A stretch of DNA of 64,000 bases from Microvirga pakistanensis (GTDB taxonomy: Bacteria; Pseudomonadota; Alphaproteobacteria; Rhizobiales; Beijerinckiaceae): positions 39,065 to 103,064 of the forward strand of contig NZ_SPJX01000288.1 of the NCBI RefSeq assembly GCF_004458765.1, written 5' to 3'. A program made the translations under genes and the position numbers. Below are positions 11,057-20,825 of the stretch, piece after piece; the stretch's first letter is position 1; each line of letters starts with the position of its first letter. The notes beneath the pieces are model-generated. The model ran no database searches and was not told the DNA's origin. It saw nothing but the letters and a program-made list of their open reading frames with translations.

Positions 11057-11599
11057 TCACACCCGCTCGAGCCGGCGGTGAGGCTCGGGCGGCAGAACCA
11101 CGGCGATCGGATCTCCCGGGTGCACGTCTCCGCCCGTCACGACGATGCCCATGACGCCCGCCTTGCGGACAACCTGTCCCCCGCCGTCGCGGTCGAGCAC
11201 GGCGCTCATCAGGCCCCTCCGGAAGCGGTCGAGCTGGACGCAAGGGTTGCGCAGGCCGGTCAGTTCCACCACGGCGGAGGCGCCGAGATGCAGGCGCGTG
11301 CTCACGGGAAGGGCGAGCAGGTCGATGCCCCGGGTGGTGACGTTCTCGCCCATGTCTCCCGGGGCGACGGAAAAGCCCTTCGCCGCAAGCTCGTCGAACA
11401 ATTCCCCCTGGATGAGGTGAATCTGGCGCAGGTTTGCTTGCGTGGGATCGATTTTGACGCGGGAGCGGTGCTTGACCGTTGCTCCCGCATGAGCGTCGCC
11501 CTCGATCCCAAGTCCTGCGACTAGCCGGATGCTCAAGCGGTTCGACTTGCTGAACGAATGCGTCGGGCTCCGGCTGACGGCGGCGACCGACGCATCCAT
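11057..11599 (-). CDS. MOSC domain-containing protein
   Basis: A 180-residue MOSC-fold protein. MOSC domains occur at the C-terminus of molybdenum cofactor sulfurase and in stand-alone proteins of YiiM/YuaD type that handle Moco-linked chemistry. The conserved cysteine is present in LRNPCVQLDRF, and the family features GIEGDAHAG, MGENVTT and GDPIAV are visible. The ATG at 11599 follows the argG stop by only 4 nt, so the gene is probably co-transcribed with argG although there is no obvious metabolic link. The specific substrate cannot be named. Confidence 0.85.
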   Translation of the reverse strand: MDASVAAVSRSPTHSFSKSNRLSIRLVAGLGIEGDAHAGATVKHRSRVKIDPTQANLRQIHLIQGELFDELAAKGFSVAPGDMGENVTTRGIDLLALPVSTRLHLGASAVVELTGLRNPCVQLDRFRRGLMSAVLDRDGGGQVVRKAGVMGIVVTGGDVHPGDPIAVVLPPEPHRRLERV

Positions 11600-11603
11600 G
11601 GCC

Positions 11604-12836
<1,233 letters not shown>

Positions 12837-12951
12837 GGTCGAGGTTCCAGAGTGAAAGGACGTCCGCGACTTAGAACATCGGGCCTCAAAGGGGAAGCCA
12901 CTTTCGGGCAGAGACTCGGTTTGAGGCCCGGTGTCATCCTTAGCCCCGCCT

Positions 12952-13063
12952 CTGTCGTCCCCGGCGCGCCGTAGGCGCGGGAAGGGGTTCCATAGCGGAG
13001 TACTTGTGAGTGGATTCCCTTCCCCTTCGCTTCGCTCCGGCCGGGATAGGCCTGGCCATGACA
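12952..13063. repeat. Degenerate family-1 repeat between argG and the isomerase gene
   Basis: The divergent gap 12837-13220 (384 bases) has no gene. It contains a diverged copy of the interspersed repeat: TGTCGTCCCCGG at the left, CCGGGATAGGCCTGGCCATGACA at the right, and between them two inverted partial sequences (GGAAGGGGTTCC near 12980 and TTCCCTTCCCC near 13015). Promoters for argG and for the gene at 13221 must lie here, but I cannot identify them with confidence. Confidence 0.5.
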
Positions 13064-13220
13064 CAGCTGGTCCGCGACCATGCCCTGTCATCCTCGCGCC
13101 GCGCAGCGGGAACGGGCGGCGGCGATATGCTTCTCCCGCATCCCTGGCCGCAACGGCAGGACCTGCCCAGGGAACGGGGAATGCTTTAGCCCTTTGTCCG
13201 ACGATGAAGGAGGAGCGCCC

Positions 13221-13850
13221 ATGATCCGCCGTCCGATGTTCGAGTTCTGGTACGAGTTCGCCTCCACCTATTCCTACCTCGCCGCCATGCGCATAGAGCA
13301 GGCCGCCGAGGCGGCGGGCGTGGAGCTCGTATGGCGGCCGTTCCTGCTGGGCCCGGTCTTCAAGGCGCAAGGGTGGGACACGTCGCCGTTCAACGTGTAT
13401 CCGACGAAGGGCCGCTACATGTGGCGGGACATGGAACGGGAGGCCGCGCGCCTCGGTCTGCCGCTCTGCAAGCCCAATCCCTTTCCGCAGAACACGCTCC
13501 TGGCCGCCCGCATCGCCCTCGCCGGGCTGGACAAGGGTTGGACGCCGGTCTTCACCAAAGCCGTCTATAGGGCCGAATTCGGCGAGGGACGGGACGTGTC
13601 CGACCCGCAGGTCCTGTCCGGCATCCTGTCCGGCCTCGGGCTCGATCCGGAGGAGGTGATCGCCGAGGCCCGCTCCGAGATCAACAAAACCCGCCTGCGC
13701 CGCCTGAACGACGAGGCCCTGTCCCGTGGCGTCTTCGGCGCGCCCTCCTTCTTCGCCGAGGACGGCGAGATGTTCTGGGGCAACGACCGGCTGGAACAGG
13801 CCTTGGACTGGGCCGTCACCCAGGCCCGGCGCTCCGAGGTTCCGCTCTGA
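13221..13850 (+). CDS. 2-hydroxychromene-2-carboxylate isomerase family protein (DsbA-like fold)
   Basis: A 209-residue kappa-class GST/DsbA-fold protein related to HCCA isomerase of naphthalene degradation. The N-terminal [14 protein letters not shown] carries the conserved serine that replaces the thiol catalytic residue and contacts glutathione in this family. [15 protein letters not shown] and the C-terminal [22 protein letters not shown] segment are typical. The ATG has an excellent AAGGAGGAG site. No aromatic degradation genes are near, so the substrate is unknown and the name is a family label. Confidence 0.87.
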   Translation: MIRRPMFEFWYEFASTYSYLAAMRIEQAAEAAGVELVWRPFLLGPVFKAQGWDTSPFNVYPTKGRYMWRDMEREAARLGLPLCKPNPFPQNTLLAARIALAGLDKGWTPVFTKAVYRAEFGEGRDVSDPQVLSGILSGLGLDPEEVIAEARSEINKTRLRRLNDEALSRGVFGAPSFFAEDGEMFWGNDRLEQALDWAVTQARRSEVPL

Positions 13851-14020
13851 GGCGCAGGGATGTTTGACGCAGCGTTGTGCCGGGCTTATGTCCCCGGCAA
13901 ATCATAATGCTGCAGTGGAACGCCAACGCTGCTGCTCCTTCTCCCGAAAATTCAGCCTCTTCTCAGGCCATGCGCTCTCCCGGCGCGGGGAGCGCATGCA
14001 TTCTTCGAAAGAATTACCTG

Positions 14021-15316
14021 ATGCTTATGGAAAACAGCCTCGCCGACCGCAGGCACCGCCTGAAATCGATTCTCGGCGGCTCGGCGGGCAACATGGTCGA
14101 ATGGTATGATTGGTACGTCTATTCGGCCTTCACCCTCTACTTCGCTCCGATCTTCTTCCCCAAGGGCGACCAGACTGCCCAGCTTCTGAACGCCGCGGCC
14201 GTTTTCGCCGTGGGCTTCCTCATGCGCCCCATCGGCGCCTGGATCATGGGGATCTACGCGGACCGGAAGGGCCGCAAGGCGGGCCTCACCCTGTCGGTGA
14301 CGCTCATGTGCCTGGGCTCCCTGATGATCGCGGTCACGCCCGGCTACGACACGATCGGCACGCTCGCTCCCGTGATCCTCGTCTTCGCCCGCCTGCTCCA
14401 GGGCATCAGCGTGGGCGGCGAATACGGCGCCAGCGCCACCTATCTGAGCGAGATGGCCGGCAAGAGCCGCCGCGGCTTCTTCTCGAGCTTCCAGTATGTC
14501 ACGCTGATCTCGGGCCAGCTGCTGGCCCTGGGCGTGCTGCTGATCCTGCAGCTGTTCATGAGCGAGCAGGAGATCGAGACCTGGGGCTGGCGGATCCCGT
14601 TCTTCATCGGCGGCATCCTGGCGGTGCTGGTGTTCTACCTGCGCCGTGGTCTCGCGGAGACGCAGTCCTACAAGAACGCGCAGGGCACCAAGGAGCCCCG
14701 CTCCAGCGGCATGACGCTCTTCGTCAAATATCCGCGCGAGGCCTTCACGGTGCTGGCCCTGACGGCGGGCGGCACGCTCGCCTTCTACGCCTACACCACC
14801 TACCTGCAGAAGTTCCTGGTCAACACCTCGGGCTTCTCCCGCGAGACCGCGAGCCAGATCACGGCGGCGGCCCTGTTCGTGTTCATGCTGCTGCAGCCGG
14901 TGGCGGGCTCCCTGTCGGACCGGGTCGGGCGCAAGCCGCTGATGGTCGGCTTCGGTATTCTCGGCGTGATGTTCACCTACCTGATCTTCTCGACCCTCGC
15001 CGGGACCAGCAATCCCTACACGGCGTTCGCCCTGTGCCTGGGCGCCCTTGTGATCGTCACCGGCTACACCTCCATCAACGCGGTGGTGAAGGCCGAGATG
15101 TTCCCGGCGCATATCCGGGCCCTCGGCGTGGCTCTGCCCTATGCCTTGGCTAACACGATCTTCGGCGGCACGGCCGAATATGTGGCGCTCTGGTTGAAGC
15201 AGGCGGGCGTCGAGTACGGCTTCTTCATCTATGTGACGGTCATGATCGGCCTGTCCCTCATCGTCTATCTGCGCATGAAGGACACCCGCGATCACAGCCT
15301 GATCCACGAGGACTAG
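14021..15316 (+). CDS. kgtP: MFS transporter of the metabolite:H+ symporter family, alpha-ketoglutarate permease-like
   Basis: A 431-residue, 12-helix major facilitator. It is close in pattern to E. coli KgtP: GNMVEWYDWYVYSAF, FFPKGDQTAQLLNAAAVF, GFLMRPIGAWIMG, ADRKGRK and LLQGISVGGEYGASATYLSEMA in the same order, which points to dicarboxylate/2-oxoglutarate uptake in symport with protons. The start is uncertain: ATG 14021 or ATG 14027, with only a weak site upstream, while the open frame extends to 13877. An 11-bp TTCG hairpin follows the gene. A DUF1127 gene and a LysR regulator are nearby. Confidence 0.82.
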   Translation: MLMENSLADRRHRLKSILGGSAGNMVEWYDWYVYSAFTLYFAPIFFPKGDQTAQLLNAAAVFAVGFLMRPIGAWIMGIYADRKGRKAGLTLSVTLMCLGSLMIAVTPGYDTIGTLAPVILVFARLLQGISVGGEYGASATYLSEMAGKSRRGFFSSFQYVTLISGQLLALGVLLILQLFMSEQEIETWGWRIPFFIGGILAVLVFYLRRGLAETQSYKNAQGTKEPRSSGMTLFVKYPREAFTVLALTAGGTLAFYAYTTYLQKFLVNTSGFSRETASQITAAALFVFMLLQPVAGSLSDRVGRKPLMVGFGILGVMFTYLIFSTLAGTSNPYTAFALCLGALVIVTGYTSINAVVKAEMFPAHIRALGVALPYALANTIFGGTAEYVALWLKQAGVEYGFFIYVTVMIGLSLIVYLRMKDTRDHSLIHED

Positions 15317-15339
15317 CTCTCTGCATTCCTCATCACGTC

Positions 15340-15365
15340 CCTTCCGCGGCTTCGGCCGCGGAAGG
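15340..15365. terminator. Strong hairpin after the permease gene
   Basis: Eleven-bp perfect stem CCTTCCGCGGC/GCCGCGGAAGG with TTCG tetraloop, 23 nt after the permease stop and 39 nt before the end of the convergent DUF1127 gene. There is no T-run on either side, so termination may be Rho-assisted, or the hairpin may protect 3' ends. Confidence 0.6.
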
Positions 15366-15403
15366 CCCCGCCGGGACTGAACGGGACCGTCCGGCGCGGG
15401 CTC

Positions 15404-15616
15404 TCAAGCGCGGGAGGGGTGGGTGAGACGTTCCACATCCGCCCTCGACAGGCCCAGATCGGCCAAGCCCGCGTCATCGAGGCGGTAGATCGCGCGGCGG
15501 CTCGCCCGGTCGTCGAGCCATGCCTCCACGGTCAGGAGGAGCCTCATCCAGTCGATCCGGGTTGAGGGCCGGACGGAGTACATCGCAAGATTTTCTACGG
15601 AAAGGGCGGCGGCCAT
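15404..15616 (-). CDS. DUF1127 domain small protein
   Basis: A 70-residue protein whose C-terminal half is the DUF1127 (YjiS-like) motif: WLDDRASRRAIYRLDDAGLADLGLSRADVERL. Small arginine-rich DUF1127 proteins in alphaproteobacteria affect RNA turnover and stress or carbon responses in studied cases, but the role here is unknown. A GAGGAG ribosome-binding site precedes the ATG. It is divergent from the LysR gene, with 132 nt between them. Confidence 0.85.
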   Translation of the reverse strand: MAAALSVENLAMYSVRPSTRIDWMRLLLTVEAWLDDRASRRAIYRLDDAGLADLGLSRADVERLTHPSRA

Positions 15617-15696
15617 GACGGGCTCCTCGGAAGCAAGTTTTTCTAGGTGTAAATCTGCTCCTGTTCTATGCTGGTTTCAAACGAGAACTCCTTGCG

Positions 15697-15723
15697 TTAT
15701 GCCCAAGCCCTGCTTGGGCATAA
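15697..15723. promoter_or_regulatory. Perfect 12-bp inverted repeat upstream of the LysR gene
   Basis: TTATGCCCAAGC (15697-15708) and GCTTGGGCATAA (15712-15723) form a perfect dyad around a 3-nt centre, 25 nt before the LysR start. No T-run follows. LysR proteins bind imperfect dyads near their own promoter, so an autoregulatory operator is likely. It could also control the divergent DUF1127 gene. Confidence 0.6.
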
Positions 15724-15748
15724 CCGTGAAGATGAACCTTGAGCCGCC

Positions 15749-16675
15749 ATGTCCCGCCGTCGTCTCCCGCCCCTCAACGCCGTTCGCGCCTTCGAAGCCG
15801 CAGCCCGTCACCTGAGCTTCGAGAGAGCGGGCGACGAGATCGCCGTCACCGCGAGCGCGGTGGGGCAGCAGATCAAGGCGCTCGAAGCCTGGCTGGGACG
15901 CCCGCTGTTCACGCGCCTGCCCAGCAAGGGCGTTGCGCTGACGGCCCTGGGGGAGCGCTACGCGGCCTCCGTCACCGAGGCCCTGGACATCCTGCACGAG
16001 GCCACCGCCCGGGCCCTCAAGCCCGACGCGTCCCAGGTGCTGACGGTGAGCACCATCCCGAGCTTCGCGTCCGCCTGGCTGATCCCCCGCCTCGGCTCTC
16101 TCAGGCGACGCCACCCCGGCCTGGAGATCCGGGTGTCCGTCTCCATGACCAGCACCGACTTCGCCCGGGAGGACGTGGACGTGGCGATCCGTTTCGGAAA
16201 GGGCGTCTATCCCGGCCTTCGGACCGACCTTCTGATGGAGGAAACCTTCTTTCCGGTCTGCAGCGCGGATCTGCTCAACGATCCGGAGCACCCCCTGCGG
16301 GAGCCCGCGGATCTCCTGCACCACACCCTGCTGCACGAGATCGCCGAAATTCCCGATTACGTGACCTGGTCGCACTGGCTGGCCGCCGTCGGCATCAAGG
16401 GGGGAGACGCCACCCATGGGCCGAGCTTCTCGCACACCTTCCTGGCGCTCCAGGCCGCCGCGGCCGGGCAGGGCGTGGCCCTGGCCACCAACGTGCTGAT
16501 CGGCGACTACCTGGAGGCGGGGCGGCTCGTGCGGCCCTTCCCGCAGGAGGTGAGGGGGATTAACCAATATTACGTGGTCTGCCCGGAGGCGACGGCCGAC
16601 CGGCCCGAGATCGCGGCCTTCCGGGCGTGGCTGCTGGACGAGGCCGCTCAGCAGTTCGCCAAGGCCGGCCCTTGA
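15749..16675 (+). CDS. LysR-family transcriptional regulator (GcvA-like)
   Basis: A 308-residue regulator. The N-terminal winged HTH is LPPLNAVRAFEAAARHLSFERAGDEI, then AVGQQIKALEAWLGRPLF, as in GcvA/AmpR-type LysR proteins. The rest is the two-lobe periplasmic-binding-like effector domain (ADLLNDPEHPLREP, AAAAGQGVALA). Its effector is unknown. Nearby candidates for control are the divergent DUF1127 gene and the permease beyond it. A perfect 27-bp dyad precedes the start. Confidence 0.9.
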   Translation: MSRRRLPPLNAVRAFEAAARHLSFERAGDEIAVTASAVGQQIKALEAWLGRPLFTRLPSKGVALTALGERYAASVTEALDILHEATARALKPDASQVLTVSTIPSFASAWLIPRLGSLRRRHPGLEIRVSVSMTSTDFAREDVDVAIRFGKGVYPGLRTDLLMEETFFPVCSADLLNDPEHPLREPADLLHHTLLHEIAEIPDYVTWSHWLAAVGIKGGDATHGPSFSHTFLALQAAAAGQGVALATNVLIGDYLEAGRLVRPFPQEVRGINQYYVVCPEATADRPEIAAFRAWLLDEAAQQFAKAGP

Positions 16676-16980
16676 GCGGGTCAAATCCTCGAAAGCCTTG
16701 TGATCCAAGGCTATTTGGGATAAAGGAACGCCCATCCGACAGACATGAACGGTGGGCCGAGGCCGGGGACGCGTGATGCGCGCCCCCTCGGGCGATCCGC
16801 TAAAGTCTTGACGATGAATGCGTTTCTGTTCGTCGGCGATACGCCGGCCCGCTTCTCGAAGAGAGCGGCATGCCCGGAACATGGCCCTGGAGGGGCGTTC
16901 CTGGCAGCGACGGAGGGAAGCGTTCTGTTAACACCAGCCGCCGGCGTTGCCCCTTAAACGAGGGCCATTCAGGAGAACAT
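16676..16980. other. Leader region before rpsA
   Basis: About 305 bases without a convincing gene. A 7-bp hairpin AGCCTTG/CAAGGCT (16694-16712) after the LysR stop may be a weak terminator. TTGACG at 16807 could be a -35 element for rpsA, but no good -10 follows. A 70-codon open frame (16745-16957) has no coding signature. The gene cmk, which often precedes rpsA in proteobacteria, is absent here. Confidence 0.45.
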
Positions 16981-18678
16981 ATGTCTGCAGCTTTCCAACA
17001 GCCGAGCCGTGAAGACTTCGCTGCTCTGCTCGAAGAATCCTTCCGCACGTCCGAGATCAGCGAAGGCTCGGTGGTGAAGGGCAAGGTGGTCGCCATCGAG
17101 AAGGACGTGGCGGTCATCGATATCGGCGCGAAGACCGAGGGTCGCGTCGCTCTGAAGGAATTCACCGGCCCGAACCGCGACCGTGAGATCAAGGTCGGCG
17201 ACGAGGTCGAAGTTTATGTCGAGCGCATCGAGAATGCGCTGGGCGAGGCCGTCATCTCCCGTGACAAGGCCCGCCGCGAAGAATCGTGGGTGAAGCTCGA
17301 GAAGGCCTTCGAGGCCGGCGAGCGCGTCAACGGCACCATCTTCAACCAGGTCAAGGGCGGCTACACGGTGGACCTCGACGGAGCCGTGGCGTTCCTGCCC
17401 CGCTCCCAGGTGGACATCCGTCCCGTTCGCGACGTCACCCCGCTCATGGGCGTGGCGCAGCCGTTCCAGATCCTCAAGATGGATCGCCGCCGCGGCAACA
17501 TCGTCGTGTCGCGCCGCACGGTCCTCGAGGAGAGCCGCGCCGAGCAGCGTTCCGAGCTCGTGGCCAACCTCGAAGAGGGTCAGGTCATCGACGGCGTGGT
17601 CAAGAACATCACCGAGTACGGTGCGTTCGTTGATCTGGGCGGCATCGACGGCCTCCTGCACGTCACCGACATGGCATGGCGCCGCGTGAACCACCCGTCC
17701 GAGGTCGTAACGATCGGCCAGACGGTGAAGGTGAAGATCATCAAGATCAACCACGACACGCACCGCATCTCGCTCGGCATCAAGCAGCTGCTGGCCGATC
17801 CGTGGGAGGGCATCGCCGCCCGCTATCCGGTCGGCGCCAAGCTGAAGGGCCGCGTCACGAACATCACCGATTACGGTGCGTTCGTCGAGCTCGAGCCCGG
17901 CATCGAAGGCCTGATCCACGTCTCCGAGATGTCCTGGACGAAGAAGAACGTCCACCCCGGCAAGATCATCTCCACCTCGCAGGAAGTCGAGGTCGTGATC
18001 CTCGAGGTCGACCAGGTGAAGCGCCGCATCTCGCTGGGTCTGAAGCAGACGCTGCAGAACCCGTGGGAGGCCTTCGCCGAGAAGCACCCTGTCGGCTCCG
18101 TCGTCGAGGGCGAGGTGAAGAACAAGACCGAGTTCGGTCTGTTCATCGGCCTCGAGAACGACGTCGACGGCATGGTCCACCTCTCGGACCTCGACTGGAA
18201 CCGTCCGGGCGAGCAGGTCATCGACGACTTCAAGAAGGGCGACATGGTCCGCGCTCAGGTTCTCGACGTGGACGTCGAGAAGGAGCGCATCTCGCTCGGC
18301 ATCAAGCAGCTGGCGGGCGATCCCTTCGCCGATGCCGGCGAGCTGAAGAAGGGCCAGATCGTCACCTGCGAGGTTCTCGAGGTGAAGGACGGCGGCCTGG
18401 AGGTGAAGATCGTCGACACCGACCTCGCCACCTTCATCAAGCGTTCGGAGCTTGCTCGCGACCGCGCCGATCAGCGTCCGGAGCGCTTCGCTGCCGGTGA
18501 GAAGATCGACGCCCGCGTCACGCAGTTCGACCGCAAGGCGCGCCGCGTCACCGTCTCCATCAAGGCCCTCGAGGTCGCTGAGGAGAAGGAGGCCATGGCT
18601 CAGTACGGCTCCGCCGATTCGGGCGCTTCGCTCGGCGACATTCTGGGCGCTGCCCTGAACAAGGCTGGCAAGAAGTAA
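16981..18678 (+). CDS. rpsA: 30S ribosomal protein S1
   Basis: mRNA-binding ribosomal protein needed to load structured messages. It has 565 residues with six S1 OB-fold repeats; the later ones are clearest, with NITEYGAFVDLGGIDGLLHVTDMAW, NITDYGAFVELEPGIEGLIHVSEMSW and NKTEFGLFIGLENDVDGMVHLSDLDW each followed by an RISLGIKQL-type end. The start MSAAFQQPSREDF has AGGAGA 6 nt upstream; an in-frame extension to 16870 is not credible. A strong terminator follows. Confidence 0.97.
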   Translation: MSAAFQQPSREDFAALLEESFRTSEISEGSVVKGKVVAIEKDVAVIDIGAKTEGRVALKEFTGPNRDREIKVGDEVEVYVERIENALGEAVISRDKARREESWVKLEKAFEAGERVNGTIFNQVKGGYTVDLDGAVAFLPRSQVDIRPVRDVTPLMGVAQPFQILKMDRRRGNIVVSRRTVLEESRAEQRSELVANLEEGQVIDGVVKNITEYGAFVDLGGIDGLLHVTDMAWRRVNHPSEVVTIGQTVKVKIIKINHDTHRISLGIKQLLADPWEGIAARYPVGAKLKGRVTNITDYGAFVELEPGIEGLIHVSEMSWTKKNVHPGKIISTSQEVEVVILEVDQVKRRISLGLKQTLQNPWEAFAEKHPVGSVVEGEVKNKTEFGLFIGLENDVDGMVHLSDLDWNRPGEQVIDDFKKGDMVRAQVLDVDVEKERISLGIKQLAGDPFADAGELKKGQIVTCEVLEVKDGGLEVKIVDTDLATFIKRSELARDRADQRPERFAAGEKIDARVTQFDRKARRVTVSIKALEVAEEKEAMAQYGSADSGASLGDILGAALNKAGKK

Positions 18679-18707
18679 TCGGGTTTCCGATCATCGGAGC
18701 CTGATGG

Positions 18708-18736
18708 ATCCCCGGGCCACAAGCCCGGGGATTTTT
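18708..18736 (+). terminator. Rho-independent terminator of rpsA
   Basis: Perfect 10-bp stem ATCCCCGGGC/GCCCGGGGAT with a CACAA loop, ending in a five-T run, 30 nt after the rpsA stop. Confidence 0.92.
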
Positions 18737-18800
18737 GTTTGAGGCAATGTCTACAGAGCGAATGATGAATCGAAGGCGCCGGCACCGGCGCCTGTCGTCC

Positions 18801-19085
18801 GGGATCAATCCGATGCTTTTAAAGCAAAGAGCATCATGCGGACCGCCGGGGACGACGAGGAAGGCAAGGAAGAGTGCGCAAAGACTTGGATGCCCGGCTT
18901 AAAGCGCCGAGCATGACGGTGGATGACCGCGATTTCTTGTTGGCTCCCACTCTTGCTGCCCTATCTGCCTTCGGCGCATCGTTAGAAAAGGGGTCCCGGC
19001 TTTGCGCTCAACACGATGCGTTTGAAGATATCGAGCATCGGATTGAACCCAAAAGTGGATTTCCCTTTCAGGTGCGAGGCTCTAG
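18801..19085. repeat. Cluster of degenerate intergenic repeats before sppA
   Basis: The gap 18679-19127 (about 450 bases) holds several repeat fragments and no convincing gene. GGGATCAATCCGATGC at 18801-18816 recurs inverted with one mismatch as GCATCGGATTGAACCC at 19036-19051. A partial family-1 repeat lies at 18882-18919 (AGACTTGGATGCCCGG to GCATGACGG). 19033-19085 is an imperfect dyad starting GAGCATCGG and ending GCTCTAG, around AAAAGTGGATTTCCC. A small open frame here (18874-19107) is built from these repeats. Confidence 0.5.
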
Positions 19086-19127
19086 GGTGCTGCCTCCACA
19101 TCCGTGAAGCGAGTGAGTGACGAACAG

Positions 19128-20093
19128 ATGTCCATCGATTCCGAAGCTATCGCCGACCGCCGCCGACTGCGCCGCAAGCTTTCCTTCTGGCGAATCGCCG
19201 GTTTCGCAGGATTGATCGCCGCCGTTGCCGCCATCGGCTATGCCGCCGCGGACCGGATGGGCTACGGCGCCGTTCAGCAGCAGATCGCCCGCATTTCCAT
19301 CGGAGGCGTGATCACCGGCAACCAGCGCCTGTCGGAACTGATGGAGCGGGTGGCGGATTCGAGCCTCGTCTCCGGCGTCGTGATCTCCATCAACAGTCCG
19401 GGCGGCACAACGACCGGATCCGAGGAGCTTTTCCGGAACATCCGGCGTCTTGCCGAGAAGAAGCCGGTGGTGACCTTCGTCGACGGCACCGCGGCTTCCG
19501 GCGGCTACATCACGGCGATCGCCTCGGATTACATCGTCGCCCGCGAGACCTCCCTCGTCGGTTCCATCGGCGTCCTGTTCCAGTATCCCGATCTGTCGGG
19601 CCTTCTCGGCAATGTCGGCGTGAAGGTGGAGACGGTCAAATCCGCACCTCTCAAGGCGGAGCCGAATCCCTTCACACCCACCTCGCCGGAGGCGCGCGCC
19701 GCCACTCAGCTGGTGGTCAACGATACCTATGACTGGTTCAAGGCCCTCGTGCGCGAGCGCCGCCGCCTGAACGAGGGCGAACTTGCCGCGGTCTCCACCG
19801 GCCAGGTCTTCAGCGGCCGCCAGGGCGTGCCTATGAAGCTCGTCGACAAGCTCGGCGGCGAGCGCGACGCGGTCGCCTGGCTCGAGACCGAGAAGGGCGT
19901 CGCCAAGAACCTTCCCGTCCGGGATTGGAAGCCACGCTCCGACCGCGACTTCTCTCTCATCGCCATGTCGGCGGCGACGGTGGATCTTCTCGGCTTCGAG
20001 AAGGCGGCGGAAGCCTTGCGCCGCGCGGATGCTCATGTCGAGACTGCACAGCTTGACGGGCTGCTGGCCGTCTGGCACCCTTTCGAAAAATAA
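19128..20093 (+). CDS. sppA: Signal peptide peptidase SppA, short form
   Basis: Membrane-bound serine protease that degrades signal peptides left in the inner membrane. It has 321 residues from ATG 19128; GTG starts at 19104 and 19113 are alternatives, none with a clear ribosome-binding site. One N-terminal membrane helix (about residues 23-42) is followed by the S49 peptidase domain. The Ser/Lys dyad is visible: Ser124 in [11 protein letters not shown] and Lys171 in ETVKSAP, with NSPGGT before. This is the single-domain form, about half the length of E. coli SppA. ihfB follows, an order common in this group. Confidence 0.92.
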   Translation: MSIDSEAIADRRRLRRKLSFWRIAGFAGLIAAVAAIGYAAADRMGYGAVQQQIARISIGGVITGNQRLSELMERVADSSLVSGVVISINSPGGTTTGSEELFRNIRRLAEKKPVVTFVDGTAASGGYITAIASDYIVARETSLVGSIGVLFQYPDLSGLLGNVGVKVETVKSAPLKAEPNPFTPTSPEARAATQLVVNDTYDWFKALVRERRRLNEGELAAVSTGQVFSGRQGVPMKLVDKLGGERDAVAWLETEKGVAKNLPVRDWKPRSDRDFSLIAMSAATVDLLGFEKAAEALRRADAHVETAQLDGLLAVWHPFEK

Positions 20094-20119
20094 AGCAGTG
20101 TCAAAGATATAGCCTTTCC

Positions 20120-20434
20120 ATGATCAAGTCAGAACTGGTGCTCAAGATCGCTGAGCAGAACCCGCATTTGTACCAACGCGACGTGGAGAAGATCGTGAGC
20201 GCGATTCTCGACACCATCGCGGATGCGCTGGCCCGGGGGGATCGGGTCGAGCTGCGCGGCTTCGGGGCTTTTTCCGTCAAGAAGCGGGACGCCCGCACGG
20301 GTCGCAACCCGCGCACGGGCGAATCCGTTTCCATTTCCCAAAAGGTCGTTCCCGTCTTCAAGACGGGCAAGGAAATGCGTCAGCGGCTCAATGCTCCGGC
20401 ATCCAAGGTGCTCAAGGCGGCCGCTGCCCAATAA
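20120..20434 (+). CDS. ihfB: Integration host factor subunit beta
   Basis: DNA-bending protein, partner of IhfA, acting in transcription, replication and recombination. The 104-residue protein has the HU/IHF fold with the helical N-terminus ([15 protein letters not shown]) and the beta-arm motif [10 protein letters not shown], whose Pro intercalates into DNA. It sits between sppA and a LapA-like gene, 26 nt after sppA. Confidence 0.96.
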   Translation: MIKSELVLKIAEQNPHLYQRDVEKIVSAILDTIADALARGDRVELRGFGAFSVKKRDARTGRNPRTGESVSISQKVVPVFKTGKEMRQRLNAPASKVLKAAAAQ

Positions 20435-20450
20435 CGCTTGAGAGGTGCTC

Positions 20451-20801
20451 GTGATTCGCTTTCTGAAGGCGCTCATTCTCCTGCCGGTCGCGATCCTGGT
20501 GGTGCTGCTCGCGGTCGCCAATCGCGCGCCGGTGACCCTGTCGCTGGATCCTTTCTCGCAGGAAGCGCCTGAGTTCTCCGCACAAGTGCCGCTCTTCGCC
20601 GTGATCTTCGCCGCCGTCATGGTTGGCGTCGTCATCGGCGGCATGGCGAGCTGGCTCGCCCAGGGCAAGAACCGCAAGGCCCGCCGCCGCTATCGCCGCG
20701 AGGCCCACCAGCTGCGTTACGAGACCGAGCGCCTGCGCAGCCAGAACGCGCCGGAAGCCCTGCCGGCGACGCTGCCGGCCGCGCGCTCGCAAGGCATCTA
20801 G
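20451..20801 (+). CDS. LapA-domain (DUF1049) inner-membrane protein
   Basis: A 116-residue membrane protein with two hydrophobic helices (about residues 5-22 and 44-66) and a basic, Arg-rich cytoplasmic tail (KNRKARRRYRREAHQLRYETERLR). This is the LapA/DUF1049 architecture; the E. coli homologue works with LapB/LapC in LPS control, but this link is not shown for alphaproteobacteria. GTG 20451 is preferred because GAGAGG lies 7 nt upstream; GTG 20445 is too close to it. It is 16 nt after ihfB and precedes the trp genes. Confidence 0.8.
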   Translation: MIRFLKALILLPVAILVVLLAVANRAPVTLSLDPFSQEAPEFSAQVPLFAVIFAAVMVGVVIGGMASWLAQGKNRKARRRYRREAHQLRYETERLRSQNAPEALPATLPAARSQGI

Positions 20802-20825
20802 CTCCCTCCGGAACGATCCCCCTCC

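Noticed and set aside
16745..16957. 70-codon frame before rpsA
   Set aside because: No ribosome-binding site or family resemblance; lies in the rpsA leader.
18874..19107. 77-codon frame before sppA
   Set aside because: It is made of degenerate repeat sequence and overlaps the upstream GTG of sppA.
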